A DNA stretch of 39,887 nucleotides from the NCBI GenBank assembly GCA_027006175.1, contig JALTKS010000099.1:1-39887 (forward strand), given 5' to 3'. Below, piece by piece: positions 1-9,110 of this stretch. Positions within the stretch are counted from its first letter, which is position 1. Every line of letters begins with the position of its first letter. The translations under genes and the position numbers were made by a program. Under the pieces are notes generated by a model, which worked only from the letters and a program-made list of their open reading frames with translations, was not told where the DNA came from and did not search any database. This stretch comes from Gammaproteobacteria bacterium. Lineage in GTDB: Bacteria; Pseudomonadota; Gammaproteobacteria; AKS1.

Positions 1-1205
1 CCAAAGCGACGTTCTGCTGCATTGTCACGAAATTCCTTTTCGATATCCGCTTTTACTTCTTCGAAGCTACGAGTACGCAGTTTTTTGTCATCAATATTAA
101 GCAAGATATGACTCACATCACGTTGAGCACCCTGAATACGATTAAGTTTAATAAGATGTACACCAAATGATGTTTGCACTGGTTTGCTGACTTCACCTTC
201 TTTTAAGGCAAACAGGACATCCGTAAAAGCCGGTTCCATATCAAAACCACTAATCAAACCGATTTTTCCGCCCTTCTTGGCTGAACCAGAATCTTCTGAG
301 AATTCCTTTGCTAACGCGGCAAAATCTTCACCGGCTGCAACACGATCACGAATCTTGTTCAAGGTTGCTATTTGTTTCGATGTATCAATTACTGCATAGT
401 CTGCTTTGCGATCTTCATAAAACTCTCGCAATGTCGCTTCATCCGCCACCGCTTGTTCTGATAAATTTTCAGCGGATAATACAACGTACTCAACCGATAC
501 TTTTTCTTCTGTCATAAAACGATCAATATTTTGATCATAATACGATTTGATCATGTCATCGTTAATGTTGGCTTCATGCTGATAGTCTTCCGCTTTAAGC
601 GTCATCATGCTGAAACTGCGCTGTTGGTTTTCTAATGCCAGCCAACCATCAACCTGTGCATCCGTTACAAAAGCGGTATTCGTTAAACCATTGACAAATT
701 GCGCGGTGATTTCATCCTGTTTAAGACGACTTTTGAAAATACTGTTATTCATTCCTTGCAGACGAAGTCTCTGCTTATAGGTTTCTTTATCAAACTTACC
801 GTCTTTTTGAAAAACCGGTACTTGAACAATAATATTATTGATTTGTTCATCACCAACATTAAAGCCAGCCTTGATAGCCGCGAAAGTGAGCAAACGTGAT
901 TGCACCATGCCTTCCAGCACACGCTGACGCATGACGTCTTCATTAAATAATTGCTTAAACAAGGGATGATTAATGTCATTACCCAATGCTTGTAATAATT
1001 GCTGACGTTGTTGATCACGGTAAGAACGATATTGGTTTTCAAATTCACGTTCAGAGATCGTAATGCCATTTACCTCGGCAACATCTGTACTACCGGGATT
1101 ACCGACATAGCCCTGAATACCAAACAAGGCGAAAACGACAACAAGAAAACTAACGATGATCCACGCAATCCAACTTTGGGCGCGGTCACGAATGGCCTGC
1201 ATCAT
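1..1205 (-). CDS. ppiD: Peptidyl-prolyl isomerase-like periplasmic chaperone PpiD (3' end outside window)
   Basis: Membrane-anchored periplasmic chaperone that helps newly exported outer-membrane proteins fold. The frame is open without a stop from the ATG pair at 1200-1205 to the window edge, about 400 residues of a family usually near 620-640. The N-terminus MMQAIRDRAQSWIAWIIV is followed by a single membrane segment (about residues 11-33), as expected for PpiD. A SurA-N-like helical region follows, then a parvulin domain (about residues 262-345) recognised by EDFAALAKEFSEDSGSAKKGG and FGVHLIKL. The first parvulin strand lacks the usual SHIL histidine, as in E. coli PpiD, so the domain may be inactive as an isomerase. 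It lies downstream of hupB and the tRNA pair, which matches the lon-hupB-ppiD order. The Shine-Dalgarno is weak, so either adjacent ATG may be used. Confidence 0.93.
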   Translation of the reverse strand, partial: MMQAIRDRAQSWIAWIIVSFLVVVFALFGIQGYVGNPGSTDVAEVNGITISEREFENQYRSYRDQQRQQLLQALGNDINHPLFKQLFNEDVMRQRVLEGMVQSRLLTFAAIKAGFNVGDEQINNIIVQVPVFQKDGKFDKETYKQRLRLQGMNNSIFKSRLKQDEITAQFVNGLTNTAFVTDAQVDGWLALENQQRSFSMMTLKAEDYQHEANINDDMIKSYYDQNIDRFMTEEKVSVEYVVLSAENLSEQAVADEATLREFYEDRKADYAVIDTSKQIATLNKIRDRVAAGEDFAALAKEFSEDSGSAKKGGKIGLISGFDMEPAFTDVLFALKEGEVSKPVQTSFGVHLIKLNRIQGAQRDVSHILLNIDDKKLRTRSFEEVKADIEKEFRDNAAERRF

Positions 1206-1258
1206 GAAACTGTACTCTGGTTATTATTTAATGGACGTATTATGCGGTCTGGAGGCAG

Positions 1259-1297
1259 AAAAAACAAAGGGCGTACCCGTTAAGGTACACCCTTTGT
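1259..1297 (-). terminator. Intrinsic terminator of the tRNA-Val/tRNA-Asp transcript
   Basis: A 14-bp stem (arms 1264-1277 and 1284-1297, one G-U pair) encloses a 6-nt loop and is followed on the minus strand by a run of T from 1264 down to 1259. It begins nine bases after the 3' end of tRNA-Asp and sits before ppiD, so it separates the tRNAs from ppiD. Confidence 0.85.
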
Positions 1298-1305
1298 CGC
1301 CGTAA

Positions 1306-1382
1306 TGGCGGAGCGGACGGGATTCGAACCCGCGACCCCCGGCGTGACAGGCCGGTATTCTAACCAGCTGAACTACCGCTCC
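1306..1382 (-). tRNA. tRNA-Asp (anticodon GTC)
   Basis: The reverse complement folds as a 77-nt cloverleaf with encoded CCA. The acceptor stem is GGAGCGG/CCGCTCC, the anticodon loop carries GTC and the T-loop is TTCGAAT. It is nearly identical to E. coli tRNA-Asp as I remember it. It follows tRNA-Val with a 6-nt gap and is probably processed from the same precursor. Confidence 0.97.
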
Positions 1383-1388
1383 AGCGCT

Positions 1389-1464
1389 TGGTGGGTGCTG
1401 AGGGGATCGAACCCCCGACATTCGCCTTGTAAGGGCGACGCTCTCCCAGCTGAGCTAAGCACCC
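1389..1464 (-). tRNA. tRNA-Val (anticodon TAC)
   Basis: A 76-nt cloverleaf with encoded CCA. The acceptor stem is GGGTGCT/AGCACCC, the anticodon loop CTTACAA gives TAC, and the T-loop is TTCGATC. It is the first gene of a Val-Asp pair downstream of hupB; no terminator was seen between hupB and this tRNA, so readthrough from hupB is possible. Confidence 0.97.
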
Positions 1465-1514
1465 AAGAGGAAGGAATATTTCTATTTCCTAACTACCCCT
1501 TGTTCAGAGGCGCG

Positions 1515-1787
1515 CTAGTTTACGGCATCTTTTAACGCTTTACCAGCCTTAAATCCAGGAACATTTGAAGCCTTGATTTGAATGGGCTCACCAGTGCGTG
1601 GGTTACGTCCAGTACGAGCTGCTCGAGCACGAACAGAAAAGGTACCAAACCCTACCAGGGTAACTTGATCGCCGCCTTTAAGGGCATTCAGGATGGCATC
1701 AAGTGCACCATCAAGTGCACGTGTTGCTGACGCTTTAGAAAGATCTGCACTTTCTGCAACAGCATCGATTAATTCAGCTTTATTCAT
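1515..1787 (-). CDS. hupB: DNA-binding protein HU-beta
   Basis: Small histone-like protein that bends and compacts DNA in the nucleoid, working as a dimer. The product from the ATG at 1787 is 90 residues, exactly the usual length. It opens with [18 protein letters not shown] and carries the HU arm signature [12 protein letters not shown] near residues 60-71. An in-frame ATG at 1832 would add 15 residues, but the AGGGGAG ribosome site lies nine bases before the 1787 start and the family begins there. It sits between lon and ppiD as in E. coli and Pseudomonas. A near-consensus promoter lies about 110 bases upstream. Confidence 0.97.
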   Translation of the reverse strand: MNKAELIDAVAESADLSKASATRALDGALDAILNALKGGDQVTLVGFGTFSVRARAARTGRNPRTGEPIQIKASNVPGFKAGKALKDAVN

Positions 1788-1898
1788 TCGGTTTAACTCC
1801 CCTGTCGTGTTTTTATTTCCAATCGTCGTCATTGATGAACATGAGCGACATTATTTTATAATGACTATTTGGTTGTTATGGGAAAACAAGTCAGTTCT

Positions 1899-1927
1899 CT
1901 TATCCCATAGCCCCTGATAGCTGTCAA
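1899..1927 (-). promoter_or_regulatory. Sigma-70 promoter of hupB
   Basis: On the minus strand a perfect -35 TTGACA (1927-1922) is separated by 17 bases from GATAAG (1904-1899), which matches the -10 consensus at four of six positions. It is the best promoter match between lon and hupB and gives hupB its own transcription unit after the lon terminator. Confidence 0.65.
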
Positions 1928-2067
1928 GCGAGCTTATTGTGGCATGAAATAAATTAATTAAAGTGTGATGCGTTCATCAGGATGAACATTTAACGGACAT
2001 TAAACAACATCAAGCAGTTAGCATTCATGATTAATAAATGTTTGAAGAGTTGACGATAAACAGACGT

Positions 2068-2103
2068 AAAAAAAAGACCGGTAAAAAAATCACCGGTCTT
2101 TTT
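2068..2103 (-). terminator. Intrinsic terminator of lon
   Basis: A perfect 12-bp inverted repeat (2071-2082 and 2092-2103) with a GACCGGT core and a 9-nt loop is followed on the minus strand by eight T. It starts 28 bases after the lon stop codon. The A/T flanks could also allow termination in the other direction. Confidence 0.9.
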
Positions 2104-2131
2104 GAATTGGCCTCATTCCTGACTATTTAGC

Positions 2132-4564
2132 TCAGTGATGTTGCAGTGGTTTTCCCTTACCCGACTCAGGCTTTGATTTAGAACTTGAACCGGTTGATGC
2201 ATCTTTCGTCAAAGCTTCAGGCATTCGTGTTAGCGCTACTTCCAATACCTCATCAATCCAGCGAACCGGTTTAATATCCAGCGCCTCGACAATCGTTTTA
2301 GGAATATCGGCAAGATCGCGTTCATTTTCATGCGGAATCAAGACCGTTTTAATACCACCACGGTGTGCCGCAAGAAGTTTTTCTTTCAACCCACCAATCG
2401 GTAACACCTCACCACGTAAGGTAATTTCACCGGTCATTGCTACATCGGCACGAACCGGAATACCGGATAATGCTGAAACGAGTGACGTACACATCCCCGC
2501 ACCGGCACTAGGGCCATCTTTCGGCGTTGCACCATCGGGCACGTGAATATGAAAATCAAACTTCTGATAAAACTCAGGATCAATACCCAGTGCATCCGCA
2601 CGGGTTCTCACGACGGTCATCGCCGCTTGAATAGATTCTTGCATCACATCACCGAGTTGACCGGTATAAAGTGGCCGACCTTTGCCCGGAATCGCAGCGG
2701 CTTCAATGGTTAATAAATCACCACCTACCTCAGTCCATGCCAGACCTGTTACCTGGCCTATTTGATCGGTGTTTTCTGCCTCGCCATAACGGAATCGTTG
2801 TACACCTAAATATTTCTCGAGGTTCTTCGATGCTACTTTTACTTGCTCATCTCGAGGGTTAAGCAAAATATCTTTGACTACTTTACGGCAAACTTTTGAG
2901 ATTTCGCGTTCCAGACTACGCACACCCGCTTCGCGCGTGTAATAACGAATCATGTCGCTAATGGCTGAATCTGCGATAGCAATTTCTTTATCTTTCAAAC
3001 CATTATTCTTGATTTGTTTCGGTACTAAATACCTTTTTGCAATATTGAGTTTTTCGTCTTCGGTATAACCTGATAAACGAATCACTTCCATACGATCAAG
3101 CAAAGGACCCGGAATGTTCATACTATTCGCTGTAGCAACAAACATGACATCCGATAAATCGTAATCCACTTCAAGGTAATGATCATTGAAGGCATGATTC
3201 TGTTCTGGATCTAATACTTCTAATAAGGCCGAAGCAGGATCACCACGAAAATCAGTGGACATCTTATCTAGTTCATCAAGCAGGAATAATGGGTTGCGTG
3301 TTCCCGCTTTGGTTAACTTCTGCACAATTTTACCGGGCATCGAACCAATGTAAGTACGGCGGTGACCACGAATTTCAGCCTCATCACGTACACCACCAAG
3401 TGCCATACGGGTGTATTTACGACCTGTCGCACGCGCAATCGATCGACCCAATGAGGTTTTACCTACACCGGGAGGTCCTACTAAACAAAGGATGGGACCT
3501 TTGAGCTTTTTAGCGCGTTGTTGCACGGCTAAATACTCAAGAATACGTTCCTTCACTTTTTCCAGACCGTAGTGATCTTCATCCAGTACTGCTTCGGCTT
3601 CGGTTAAGTTACGTTTAACTTTGCTCTTCTTCTTCCATGGCACACCGGTAAGCGCTTCAATATAGTTACGCACCACGGTTGCTTCAGCAGACATCGGCGA
3701 CATCATCTGTAGTTTCTTTAACTCAGACTCGGCTTTTTCTTTGGCCTCTTTTGTCATACCGGCTTTATCAATTTTCTGTTGCAGCTCTTCATTTTCATTC
3801 GGCGCATCTTCCATATCGCCCAATTCTTTTTGAATCGCTTTCATTTGTTCATTGAGGTAATACTCGCGCTGACTTTTTTCCATTTGACGTTTAACACGTC
3901 CACGGATGCGTTTCTCTACTTGTAGAATATCGATTTCTGATTCCATCAATGCCATTAATTGTTCAAGGCGTTCACGGATATCAACCACTTCCAATACATT
4001 TTGCTTTTCGTCTAACTTCAATGCCATGTGTGCGGCAATGGTATCGGCCAAACGCGCAGGATCTTCTATTCCAGAAAGTGATGATAAAATTTCAGGAGGT
4101 ACTTTTTTGTTTAGCTTCACGTATTGATCAAACTGATTCATTACTGAACGAACCAATACTTCTGCTTCACGTTCTGATGGTTGATCTGATTTAAGGACAC
4201 TCACTTGTGCTTTAAAGAACTCTTCATTCTCCATGAAGTGCAACAAACGTGCTCGTTCGCCACCTTCAACTAAAACCTTAACCGTGCCATCTGGCAATTT
4301 AAGTAATTGCAAAATAGTAGAGACGGTACCGATGCGGTACATGTCATCCGCTTCAGGATCATCCTGTGCGGCACTTTTCTGCGCCACCAACATAATTTGC
4401 TTGTCCGCTTCCATTGCAGACTCAAGTGCTTTGATTGATTTGTCACGTCCAACAAACAACGGGATCACCATATGCGGATAAACCACTACGTCTCGCAGGG
4501 GTAATACCGGAATCACACTAATTTGTTCGTCTACGACGGATGATGATGTTTCTTCGTTCTCCAT
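2132..4564 (-). CDS. lon: ATP-dependent protease Lon
   Basis: Cytoplasmic AAA+ serine protease that degrades misfolded and short-lived regulatory proteins. It is 810 residues long, close to the usual 780-815. The N-terminal LON substrate domain spans about 15-210 and is followed by a coiled region. Walker A is GPPGVGKT (363-370) and Walker B is LFLLDELDK (426-434). The protease domain contains the catalytic serine in DGPSAGAGM (Ser686) and the catalytic lysine in GGLKEK (Lys729), spaced 43 residues apart as in E. coli. The Ser/Lys-rich tail after about residue 790 is not conserved. It lies downstream of clpX, with its own heat-shock-like promoter and its own terminator. Confidence 0.99.
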   Translation of the reverse strand: MENEETSSSVVDEQISVIPVLPLRDVVVYPHMVIPLFVGRDKSIKALESAMEADKQIMLVAQKSAAQDDPEADDMYRIGTVSTILQLLKLPDGTVKVLVEGGERARLLHFMENEEFFKAQVSVLKSDQPSEREAEVLVRSVMNQFDQYVKLNKKVPPEILSSLSGIEDPARLADTIAAHMALKLDEKQNVLEVVDIRERLEQLMALMESEIDILQVEKRIRGRVKRQMEKSQREYYLNEQMKAIQKELGDMEDAPNENEELQQKIDKAGMTKEAKEKAESELKKLQMMSPMSAEATVVRNYIEALTGVPWKKKSKVKRNLTEAEAVLDEDHYGLEKVKERILEYLAVQQRAKKLKGPILCLVGPPGVGKTSLGRSIARATGRKYTRMALGGVRDEAEIRGHRRTYIGSMPGKIVQKLTKAGTRNPLFLLDELDKMSTDFRGDPASALLEVLDPEQNHAFNDHYLEVDYDLSDVMFVATANSMNIPGPLLDRMEVIRLSGYTEDEKLNIAKRYLVPKQIKNNGLKDKEIAIADSAISDMIRYYTREAGVRSLEREISKVCRKVVKDILLNPRDEQVKVASKNLEKYLGVQRFRYGEAENTDQIGQVTGLAWTEVGGDLLTIEAAAIPGKGRPLYTGQLGDVMQESIQAAMTVVRTRADALGIDPEFYQKFDFHIHVPDGATPKDGPSAGAGMCTSLVSALSGIPVRADVAMTGEITLRGEVLPIGGLKEKLLAAHRGGIKTVLIPHENERDLADIPKTIVEALDIKPVRWIDEVLEVALTRMPEALTKDASTGSSSKSKPESGKGKPLQHH

Positions 4565-4628
4565 ACTGGAGCCTCGCGGTGCAGGGCATAATCCCTGAGT
4601 TTTTTATTGCAACATTGCACTAGTCTAG

Positions 4629-4655
4629 ATTGGGATGAATTTAGCAATAATCAAG
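4629..4655 (-). promoter_or_regulatory. Heat-shock (sigma-32 type) promoter of lon
   Basis: CTTGAT (4655-4650) and CCCAAT (4634-4629) are separated by 15 bases on the minus strand. This is close to the sigma-32 consensus CTTGAA with CCCCAT and normal spacing. It lies about 65 bases upstream of the lon ATG and past the clpX terminator, where lon of E. coli also has a heat-shock promoter. Confidence 0.6.
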
Positions 4656-4688
4656 ACGTAAATCATGCATAAATATTAATCTACCGAT

Positions 4689-4723
4689 AAAAACAAAAGC
4701 CCCGCTCAGTGCGGGGCTTTTGT
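4689..4723 (-). terminator. Intrinsic terminator of clpX
   Basis: A perfect 12-bp stem (4694-4705 and 4711-4722) with a GCCCCGC core and a 5-nt loop, followed on the minus strand by TTTTT. It begins seven bases past the clpX stop codon. Confidence 0.92.
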
Positions 4724-4729
4724 AAAAAT

Positions 4730-6010
4730 CTAATCTGACGCTGCGGCCTGATCGGGTTGCTCGTATATCATTAGCGGCTCTGATTCACCCTTAATGGTAT
4801 TTTCATCAACCACAATTTTCTGCACGTCTTCCATTGAAGGTAAATCGTACATTGTATCGAGTAAAGCGTATTCAAGAATAGAACGCAGACCACGCGCACC
4901 GGTTTTTCTTTCCATCGCCTTTTCAGCTACGGCGCCTAAGGCATCGTCACGGAATTCCAGTTCACAGTTTTCCATTTCAAACAGGCGTTGGTACTGTTTC
5001 GTAATGGCATTCTTAGGTTCAGTCAGAATCTGAATTAACGCATCTTTATCCAGCTCTTCCAATGTTGCAACAACCGGGAGACGTCCGACAAATTCAGGGA
5101 TCAAACCGTACTTAATTAAATCTTCTGGCTCAGTACCATGCAAGATTTCACCCAGTTTCAAAGTTTCATCTTTGGTTTTCACTTCGGCTGCGAAACCAAT
5201 ACCACCCTTTTCAGAACGATCGCGAATAATTTTATCCAGACCCGCGAAGGCGCCACCACAAATGAACATGATGTTAGCCGTATTCACTTGCAGGAATTCT
5301 TGTTGTGGATGTTTACGTCCACCCTGTGGCGGAACCGAAGCAACAGTACCTTCAATAAGTTTCAATAAGGCTTGCTGTACACCTTCACCTGAAACATCAC
5401 GTGTAATTGATGGGTTATCTGATTTGCGTGAAATCTTGTCGATTTCATCAATGTAAACGATACCCGTTTGGGCTTTTTCTACATCGTAATCACATTTCTG
5501 TAATAACTTTTGGATAATGTTCTCAACATCTTCACCCACATAACCGGCTTCGGTCAGTGTTGTTGCATCTGCAATGGTGAATGGCACATTCAATAAACGT
5601 GCAAGTGTTTCAGCCAATAATGTTTTACCACTACCCGTTGGACCGATAAGAAGAATATTACTTTTAGATAATTCAATATCGCCTGATTTAGCTTCACCGA
5701 CCTCAAGACGTTTATAGTGATTGTAAACAGCCACCGCGAGGACCTTCTTCGCTTTAGACTGGCCAATCACATACTCATCAAGAATATGGTTAATTTCGTG
5801 GGGCGTGGGTAATTTGCTACCAGAGGCAACCGATGACTTTTCCTGAACTTCTTCACGAATAATGTCATTACATAATTCGACACACTCATCACAAACAAAA
5901 ACTGATGGCCCTGCTATCAGTTTCCGAACTTCGTGCTGACTCTTGCCGCAAAATGAACAGTACAACAACTTTTCGCTGTCATCACCGCTGTTTTGACCAT
6001 CATCGCTCAT
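4730..6010 (-). CDS. clpX: ClpXP protease ATPase subunit ClpX
   Basis: AAA+ unfoldase that recognises tagged substrates and feeds them to ClpP. It is 426 residues long, the usual size. The N-terminal zinc-binding domain has Cys18, Cys21, Cys40 and Cys43. Walker A is GPTGSGKT (124-131), the pore loop is GYVG (157-160), Walker B ends in IDEID (188-192), and the ClpP-docking IGF tripeptide is at 272-274. It follows clpP with a 177-base spacer that holds two small stem-loops, and its transcript ends at a strong terminator before lon. Confidence 0.99.
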   Translation of the reverse strand: MSDDGQNSGDDSEKLLYCSFCGKSQHEVRKLIAGPSVFVCDECVELCNDIIREEVQEKSSVASGSKLPTPHEINHILDEYVIGQSKAKKVLAVAVYNHYKRLEVGEAKSGDIELSKSNILLIGPTGSGKTLLAETLARLLNVPFTIADATTLTEAGYVGEDVENIIQKLLQKCDYDVEKAQTGIVYIDEIDKISRKSDNPSITRDVSGEGVQQALLKLIEGTVASVPPQGGRKHPQQEFLQVNTANIMFICGGAFAGLDKIIRDRSEKGGIGFAAEVKTKDETLKLGEILHGTEPEDLIKYGLIPEFVGRLPVVATLEELDKDALIQILTEPKNAITKQYQRLFEMENCELEFRDDALGAVAEKAMERKTGARGLRSILEYALLDTMYDLPSMEDVQKIVVDENTIKGESEPLMIYEQPDQAAASD

Positions 6011-6118
6011 GAACCTTTCCTCATTACACTTGTATAACTTGTTTAAGGTTATACCTTGCTAGGATTTTAACGAAGATGCAAGTGCATCTGTCAATCATTA
6101 ATATCCGTTTAATCTGTA

Positions 6119-6175
6119 GGGAAATTAGTGTTTCCCGCTTGTTCCTCACAGTTTAGACTGTTTTTCGCAACAAGC
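6119..6175 (-). other. Tandem stem-loops between clpP and clpX
   Basis: Two hairpins lie back to back after the clpP stop. The first pairs 6137-6143 with 6169-6175 (GCTTGTT/AACAAGC) and contains an inner 5-bp hairpin (6148-6152 with 6157-6161). The second pairs GGGAAA with TTTCCC (6119-6136). Neither is followed by a T run, so they are not convincing terminators. They may affect mRNA stability or partial readthrough from clpP to clpX. Confidence 0.35.
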
Positions 6176-6187
6176 TTGCTCAGCAAT

Positions 6188-6841
6188 TTACTCGCTGTCA
6201 GTATTTGCCTGGCTGCGATCCGTCAAAACGGCATCAATTAAACCGTAATCTGCCGCTGTTTGACCACTCATAAAGTTGTCACGGTCTGTATCTCGTTCAA
6301 TTGTCGCTAAATCTTGTCCTGTGTGATGCACCATAATGGCATTGAGGCGATCACGTACCAGCAACATTTCCTTGGCATGAATCTCAATATCTGATGCCTG
6401 ACCCTGTACACCGCCTAAAGGCTGGTGAATCATCATTCGTGAGTGAGGCAGACAAAAACGCTTGTCTTTTGCACCACCGGTCAATAATAAGGCACCCATA
6501 CTCGCCGCCATACCAATACACAATGTGCTCACATCCGGTTTAATGAACTGCATGGTGTCGTAAATCGCCAAACCTGCACTCACCGAACCACCGGGTGAAT
6601 TAATGTACAAATGAATGTCTTTGTCCGGGTTTTCTGATTCGAGGAACAATAATTGCGCCACAATCAGGTTTGCCATGTGATCTTCAACCTGACCAACCAG
6701 GAAAATAACCCGTTCTTTCAATAGACGTGAATAGATGTCATAAGCTCGCTCACCGCGTGAGCTCTGCTCTACCACCATTGGCACCAGGCCACTATTGTAA
6801 ATTCCGTCATTCATACCATTGTTGTTATAGCTATCGGTCAT
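6188..6841 (-). CDS. clpP: ATP-dependent Clp protease proteolytic subunit ClpP
   Basis: Barrel-forming serine peptidase that degrades proteins delivered by ClpX or ClpA. It is 217 residues long. The catalytic triad is visible as Ser114 in MAASMG, His139 in MMIHQP and Asp188 in DTDRDNF, with the same spacing as the E. coli enzyme. [11 protein letters not shown] (80-90) forms the substrate-binding strand. The start at 6841 is supported by AAAGGAAG eight bases upstream; a second in-frame ATG at residue 10 could also be used after propeptide loss. It lies 25 bases after tig, so tig and clpP are probably cotranscribed. Confidence 0.99.
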   Translation of the reverse strand: MTDSYNNNGMNDGIYNSGLVPMVVEQSSRGERAYDIYSRLLKERVIFLVGQVEDHMANLIVAQLLFLESENPDKDIHLYINSPGGSVSAGLAIYDTMQFIKPDVSTLCIGMAASMGALLLTGGAKDKRFCLPHSRMMIHQPLGGVQGQASDIEIHAKEMLLVRDRLNAIMVHHTGQDLATIERDTDRDNFMSGQTAADYGLIDAVLTDRSQANTDSE

Positions 6842-6866
6842 TTGAACGCTTCCTTTAATCTCTGCG

Positions 6867-8177
6867 TTAGCCCTGTCTTGAGGCCATTAATGCTTCAAAT
6901 TCTTCTTTCTTTTCAATGGTTTTGGCTTTCTCAAGCACCCAATCAACCACATTTTGTTCAAGTACAACCGCTTCAACTTCACTTAAACGGTTCTTGTCAG
7001 CATAGTAGTAATTAATCACTTCTTCCGGTTTTTCATACGGCGCGGCAATTTCTTCTACTGCTGCACGTACTTTGTCCGGTGTTGCGACAAGCTCATTCTT
7101 GCTAACAATTTCAGACATAATCAAACCGAGTGATACACGGCGAACCGCTTGATCACGGTATAAATCATCATTCACCGTGCCTTCTGGCATGGGTGGCATA
7201 CCTTGCTGTGCAAACATCTGTGCCGTTTGTTCAGCCAGGCGCTTAATCTCATCTTTAACCATGACTTCAGGTAATTCAAGCTCGTGTTGCGCAATAATCG
7301 CATCCATTACGTTTGTTTTGGTGATTTCGCGTATAACCTGATCAAGCTCACGCGTCATATTCTCTTTCACTTGCTCACGGAGTGCGTCGACAGAACCATC
7401 TTCAACACCCAGCGCTTTAACAAACTCTTCATCCACTTCTGGAAGCACTGGCTCGCTAACAGCTTTAATGGTTGTTTCGAACTGTACCGTTTTACCCGCG
7501 AGATCTTTATTGCCGTATTCTTCAGGGAAAGTTGCATCAATGACTTTTTCTTCCGCTGTTTTGACGCCATTTAAGCCTTTTTCAAAGTCTGGAATGAACT
7601 GACCCGCACCCAAAACAACCTTCACATCCGTGCCTGTACCACCGTCAAACGCTTCGCCATCAAGCTTACCGACGAAATCGATGGTAACTTGATCGCCCTC
7701 TTTGGATTGACGTGATACATCGTTCCATTCTTTACGTTGTTCACGAATCCGATCAATCGTTGCATCAATATTGGCATCTGTGATCTCAACGACAGGCGTT
7801 TCAATTTCTGCTGATGCCATGTCAGACAGGGTTAATTCCGGCATTATTTCGAAAACAACCGCATATTGAGGGCCTTTGCCTTCTTCTAATGGTAAAAACT
7901 CAACTTGAGGTGCACCAGCAGGACGCAAATTTTCCTGATTCATGGCTTGATAGAGACTGGATTGAACCGCTTCTTCAAGCGCTTCTTTACGTGCTTCGTT
8001 CGAAAACCGTTTCTTAACAATGCTCAGAGGTACTTTACCCGGACGAAAACCATCTATTTTAACGGTACGTGCTATGTTTTGAAGACGATTCTGAACTGCT
8101 TTTTCAAAATCTTCTTCTGGCAATTCAACCGTCATGCGTCGTTCTAGACCATCACGCTTTTCAACTGAAATCTGCAT
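6867..8177 (-). CDS. tig: Trigger factor, ribosome-associated chaperone
   Basis: Peptidyl-prolyl isomerase and holdase that binds at the ribosome exit tunnel and meets nascent chains. It is 436 residues long against about 432 in E. coli. The ribosome-binding signature GFRPGK is at residues 43-48, the FKBP-like domain runs from about 155 to 240 ([20 protein letters not shown]), and the helical chaperone C-terminus follows. It is the first protein gene of the tig-clpP-clpX unit and lies 44 bases after tRNA-Leu with no terminator between them, so it may be cotranscribed with that tRNA. Confidence 0.98.
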   Translation of the reverse strand: MQISVEKRDGLERRMTVELPEEDFEKAVQNRLQNIARTVKIDGFRPGKVPLSIVKKRFSNEARKEALEEAVQSSLYQAMNQENLRPAGAPQVEFLPLEEGKGPQYAVVFEIMPELTLSDMASAEIETPVVEITDANIDATIDRIREQRKEWNDVSRQSKEGDQVTIDFVGKLDGEAFDGGTGTDVKVVLGAGQFIPDFEKGLNGVKTAEEKVIDATFPEEYGNKDLAGKTVQFETTIKAVSEPVLPEVDEEFVKALGVEDGSVDALREQVKENMTRELDQVIREITKTNVMDAIIAQHELELPEVMVKDEIKRLAEQTAQMFAQQGMPPMPEGTVNDDLYRDQAVRRVSLGLIMSEIVSKNELVATPDKVRAAVEEIAAPYEKPEEVINYYYADKNRLSEVEAVVLEQNVVDWVLEKAKTIEKKEEFEALMASRQG

Positions 8178-8221
8178 TTCTCACATCCTCTAGGCCGGTG
8201 CATTACGACCGGAAAAATAAG

Positions 8222-8306
8222 TGGTGGGGATGGGGAGACTCGAACTCCCACGCCTCGCGGCACCAGAACCTAAATCTGGCGTGTATACCAATTTCACCAC
8301 ATCCCC
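8222..8306 (-). tRNA. tRNA-Leu (anticodon TAG)
   Basis: An 85-nt class II tRNA with a long variable arm and encoded CCA. The acceptor stem is GGGGATG/CATCCCC and the anticodon loop ATTTAGG gives TAG, reading CUN leucine codons. It is separated from the upstream tRNA cluster by a terminator and has its own candidate promoter. tig follows 44 bases downstream. Confidence 0.96.
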
Positions 8307-8382
8307 AAAAAACTACATAAATCAAAATCTTAAAACACGAACCACTGCTTATGGGGGCAATGGCCTGTTTGTTCAAACCGGC

Positions 8383-8411
8383 ATTATACAGACTCTATGC
8401 TCATCACGTAA
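8383..8411 (-). promoter_or_regulatory. Candidate promoter of tRNA-Leu (and perhaps tig)
   Basis: A perfect TATAAT (8388-8383) with GC-rich sequence just downstream, as in stringently controlled stable-RNA promoters, lies 17 bases after a weak -35 TTACGT (8411-8406). It is past the terminator of the upstream tRNA cluster and about 70 bases before the mature tRNA-Leu. Confidence 0.45.
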
Positions 8412-8462
8412 GCCATTACAATCCCACGCATTTCACGCGGAATCATTCGGCATTACATACAA

Positions 8463-8492
8463 CAAAGGGCTGCGACATTTCGCAACCCTTTG
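8463..8492 (-). terminator. Terminator of the Pro-Arg-His-Lys tRNA cluster
   Basis: A 13-bp stem (8463-8475 and 8480-8492, one G-U pair) with a 4-nt loop ends in CCCTTTG. It is followed by TTGTAT on the minus strand, a weak T tract. It starts seven bases after the 3' end of tRNA-Lys. Confidence 0.7.
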
Positions 8493-8499
8493 GTCTGTA

Positions 8500-8575
8500 T
8501 GGTGGGTCGTGACGGGTTCGAACCGTCGACCCGCGGATTAAGAGTCCGCTGCTCTACCAACTGAGCTAACGACCC
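8500..8575 (-). tRNA. tRNA-Lys (anticodon CTT)
   Basis: A 76-nt cloverleaf with encoded CCA. The acceptor stem is GGGTCGT/ACGACCC, identical to the E. coli lysine tRNA stem, and the anticodon loop CTCTTAA gives CTT rather than the more common TTT. It therefore reads AAG specifically. It is the last tRNA of the four-gene cluster. Confidence 0.95.
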
Positions 8576-8604
8576 GTTTTTGATCAACTCAAAAACGTTA
8601 AATA

Positions 8605-8681
8605 TGGGGTGAACGATGGGGCTCGAACCCACGACAACCGGAATCACAATCCGGGACTCTACCAACTGAGCTACGCTCACC
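8605..8681 (-). tRNA. tRNA-His (anticodon GTG)
   Basis: A 77-nt tRNA including the extra G at position -1 (8681) that pairs with the discriminator C, the histidine identity signature. The acceptor stem is GTGAGCG/CGTTCAC, the anticodon loop is TTGTGAT, and CCA is encoded. Confidence 0.96.
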
Positions 8682-8726
8682 ATAAAACCTGAAAATTGAC
8701 GCGATGTTTGCAAAAAACACCTAAAA

Positions 8727-8803
8727 TGGCGCGCCTGGCAGGAGTCGAACCTGCTACCCTCGGCTTAGAAGGCCGATGCTCTATCCAAATGAGCTACAGG
8801 CGC
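8727..8803 (-). tRNA. tRNA-Arg (anticodon TCT)
   Basis: A 77-nt cloverleaf with encoded CCA. The acceptor stem is GCGCCTG/CAGGCGC, and the anticodon loop CTTCTAA gives TCT, which reads AGA/AGG codons. Second tRNA of the cluster. Confidence 0.96.
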
Positions 8804-8888
8804 ATAATATTGCCGAAGCGCAGTGTACATCTCACTACACTAACCTCGAAAATGTCGGAATATCCCTCTAACACTCTCGATCTTAATT

Positions 8889-8965
8889 TGGTCGGGGTAG
8901 AGAGATTCGAACTCCCGACATCCTGCTCCCAAAGCAGGCGCGCTACCAGACTGCGCTATACCCCG
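8889..8965 (-). tRNA. tRNA-Pro (anticodon TGG)
   Basis: A 77-nt cloverleaf with encoded CCA. The acceptor stem is CGGGGTA/TACCCCG, and the anticodon loop TTTGGGA gives TGG. First tRNA of the cluster, about 40 bases after a strong promoter. Confidence 0.96.
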
Positions 8966-9005
8966 ATACGGTCTGCTAATCCTCGCAAGAATTAACAGGC
9001 ACGGG

Positions 9006-9034
9006 ATGATACGCGTACCGGTAGAAATCGTCAA
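9006..9034 (-). promoter_or_regulatory. Promoter of the Pro-Arg-His-Lys tRNA operon
   Basis: TTGACG (9034-9029), a 17-base spacer and TATCAT (9011-9006) lie on the minus strand, each hexamer one mismatch from consensus. CCCGTGCC follows, a GC-rich discriminator of the kind linked with stringent control of stable RNA. It diverges from the folD promoter in the same 145-base gap. Confidence 0.75.
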
Positions 9035-9044
9035 CGCATCTTCG

Positions 9045-9074
9045 GTGAAATCACATAACTATTTCGGGTATAAT
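9045..9074 (+). promoter_or_regulatory. Promoter of folD
   Basis: GTGAAA (9045-9050) and a perfect TATAAT (9069-9074) are separated by 18 bases. The -10 lies 36 bases before the folD ATG. It is divergent from the tRNA operon promoter. Confidence 0.6.
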
Positions 9075-9110
9075 TCGGCTTCTTTTGATTTCGGCAGCAT
9101 AGGCGGATAG

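Larger units (their letters stand above)
1788..2131. other. Intergenic region between lon and hupB
   Basis: This 344-base gap carries the hupB promoter (1899-1927), the hupB leader (about 105 nt from the predicted transcription start) and the lon terminator (2068-2103). The A+T-rich stretch between about 1930 and 2067 shows no gene or further structure that I can support. Confidence 0.8.

Noticed and set aside
100-420. Frameshift or internal deletion in ppiD
   Set aside because: The reading frame is continuous and the unusual parvulin start resembles E. coli PpiD, so it is divergence rather than damage.
1224-1421. Open frame across tRNA-Asp and tRNA-Val
   Set aside because: Spurious translation of tRNA sequence (GAVVQLVRIPACHAGGRGFES).
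8453-8713. Open frame across tRNA-Lys and tRNA-His
   Set aside because: It is made of tRNA gene sequence (VAQLVES, SLAQLVEQRTLN are typical spurious translations of tRNAs).
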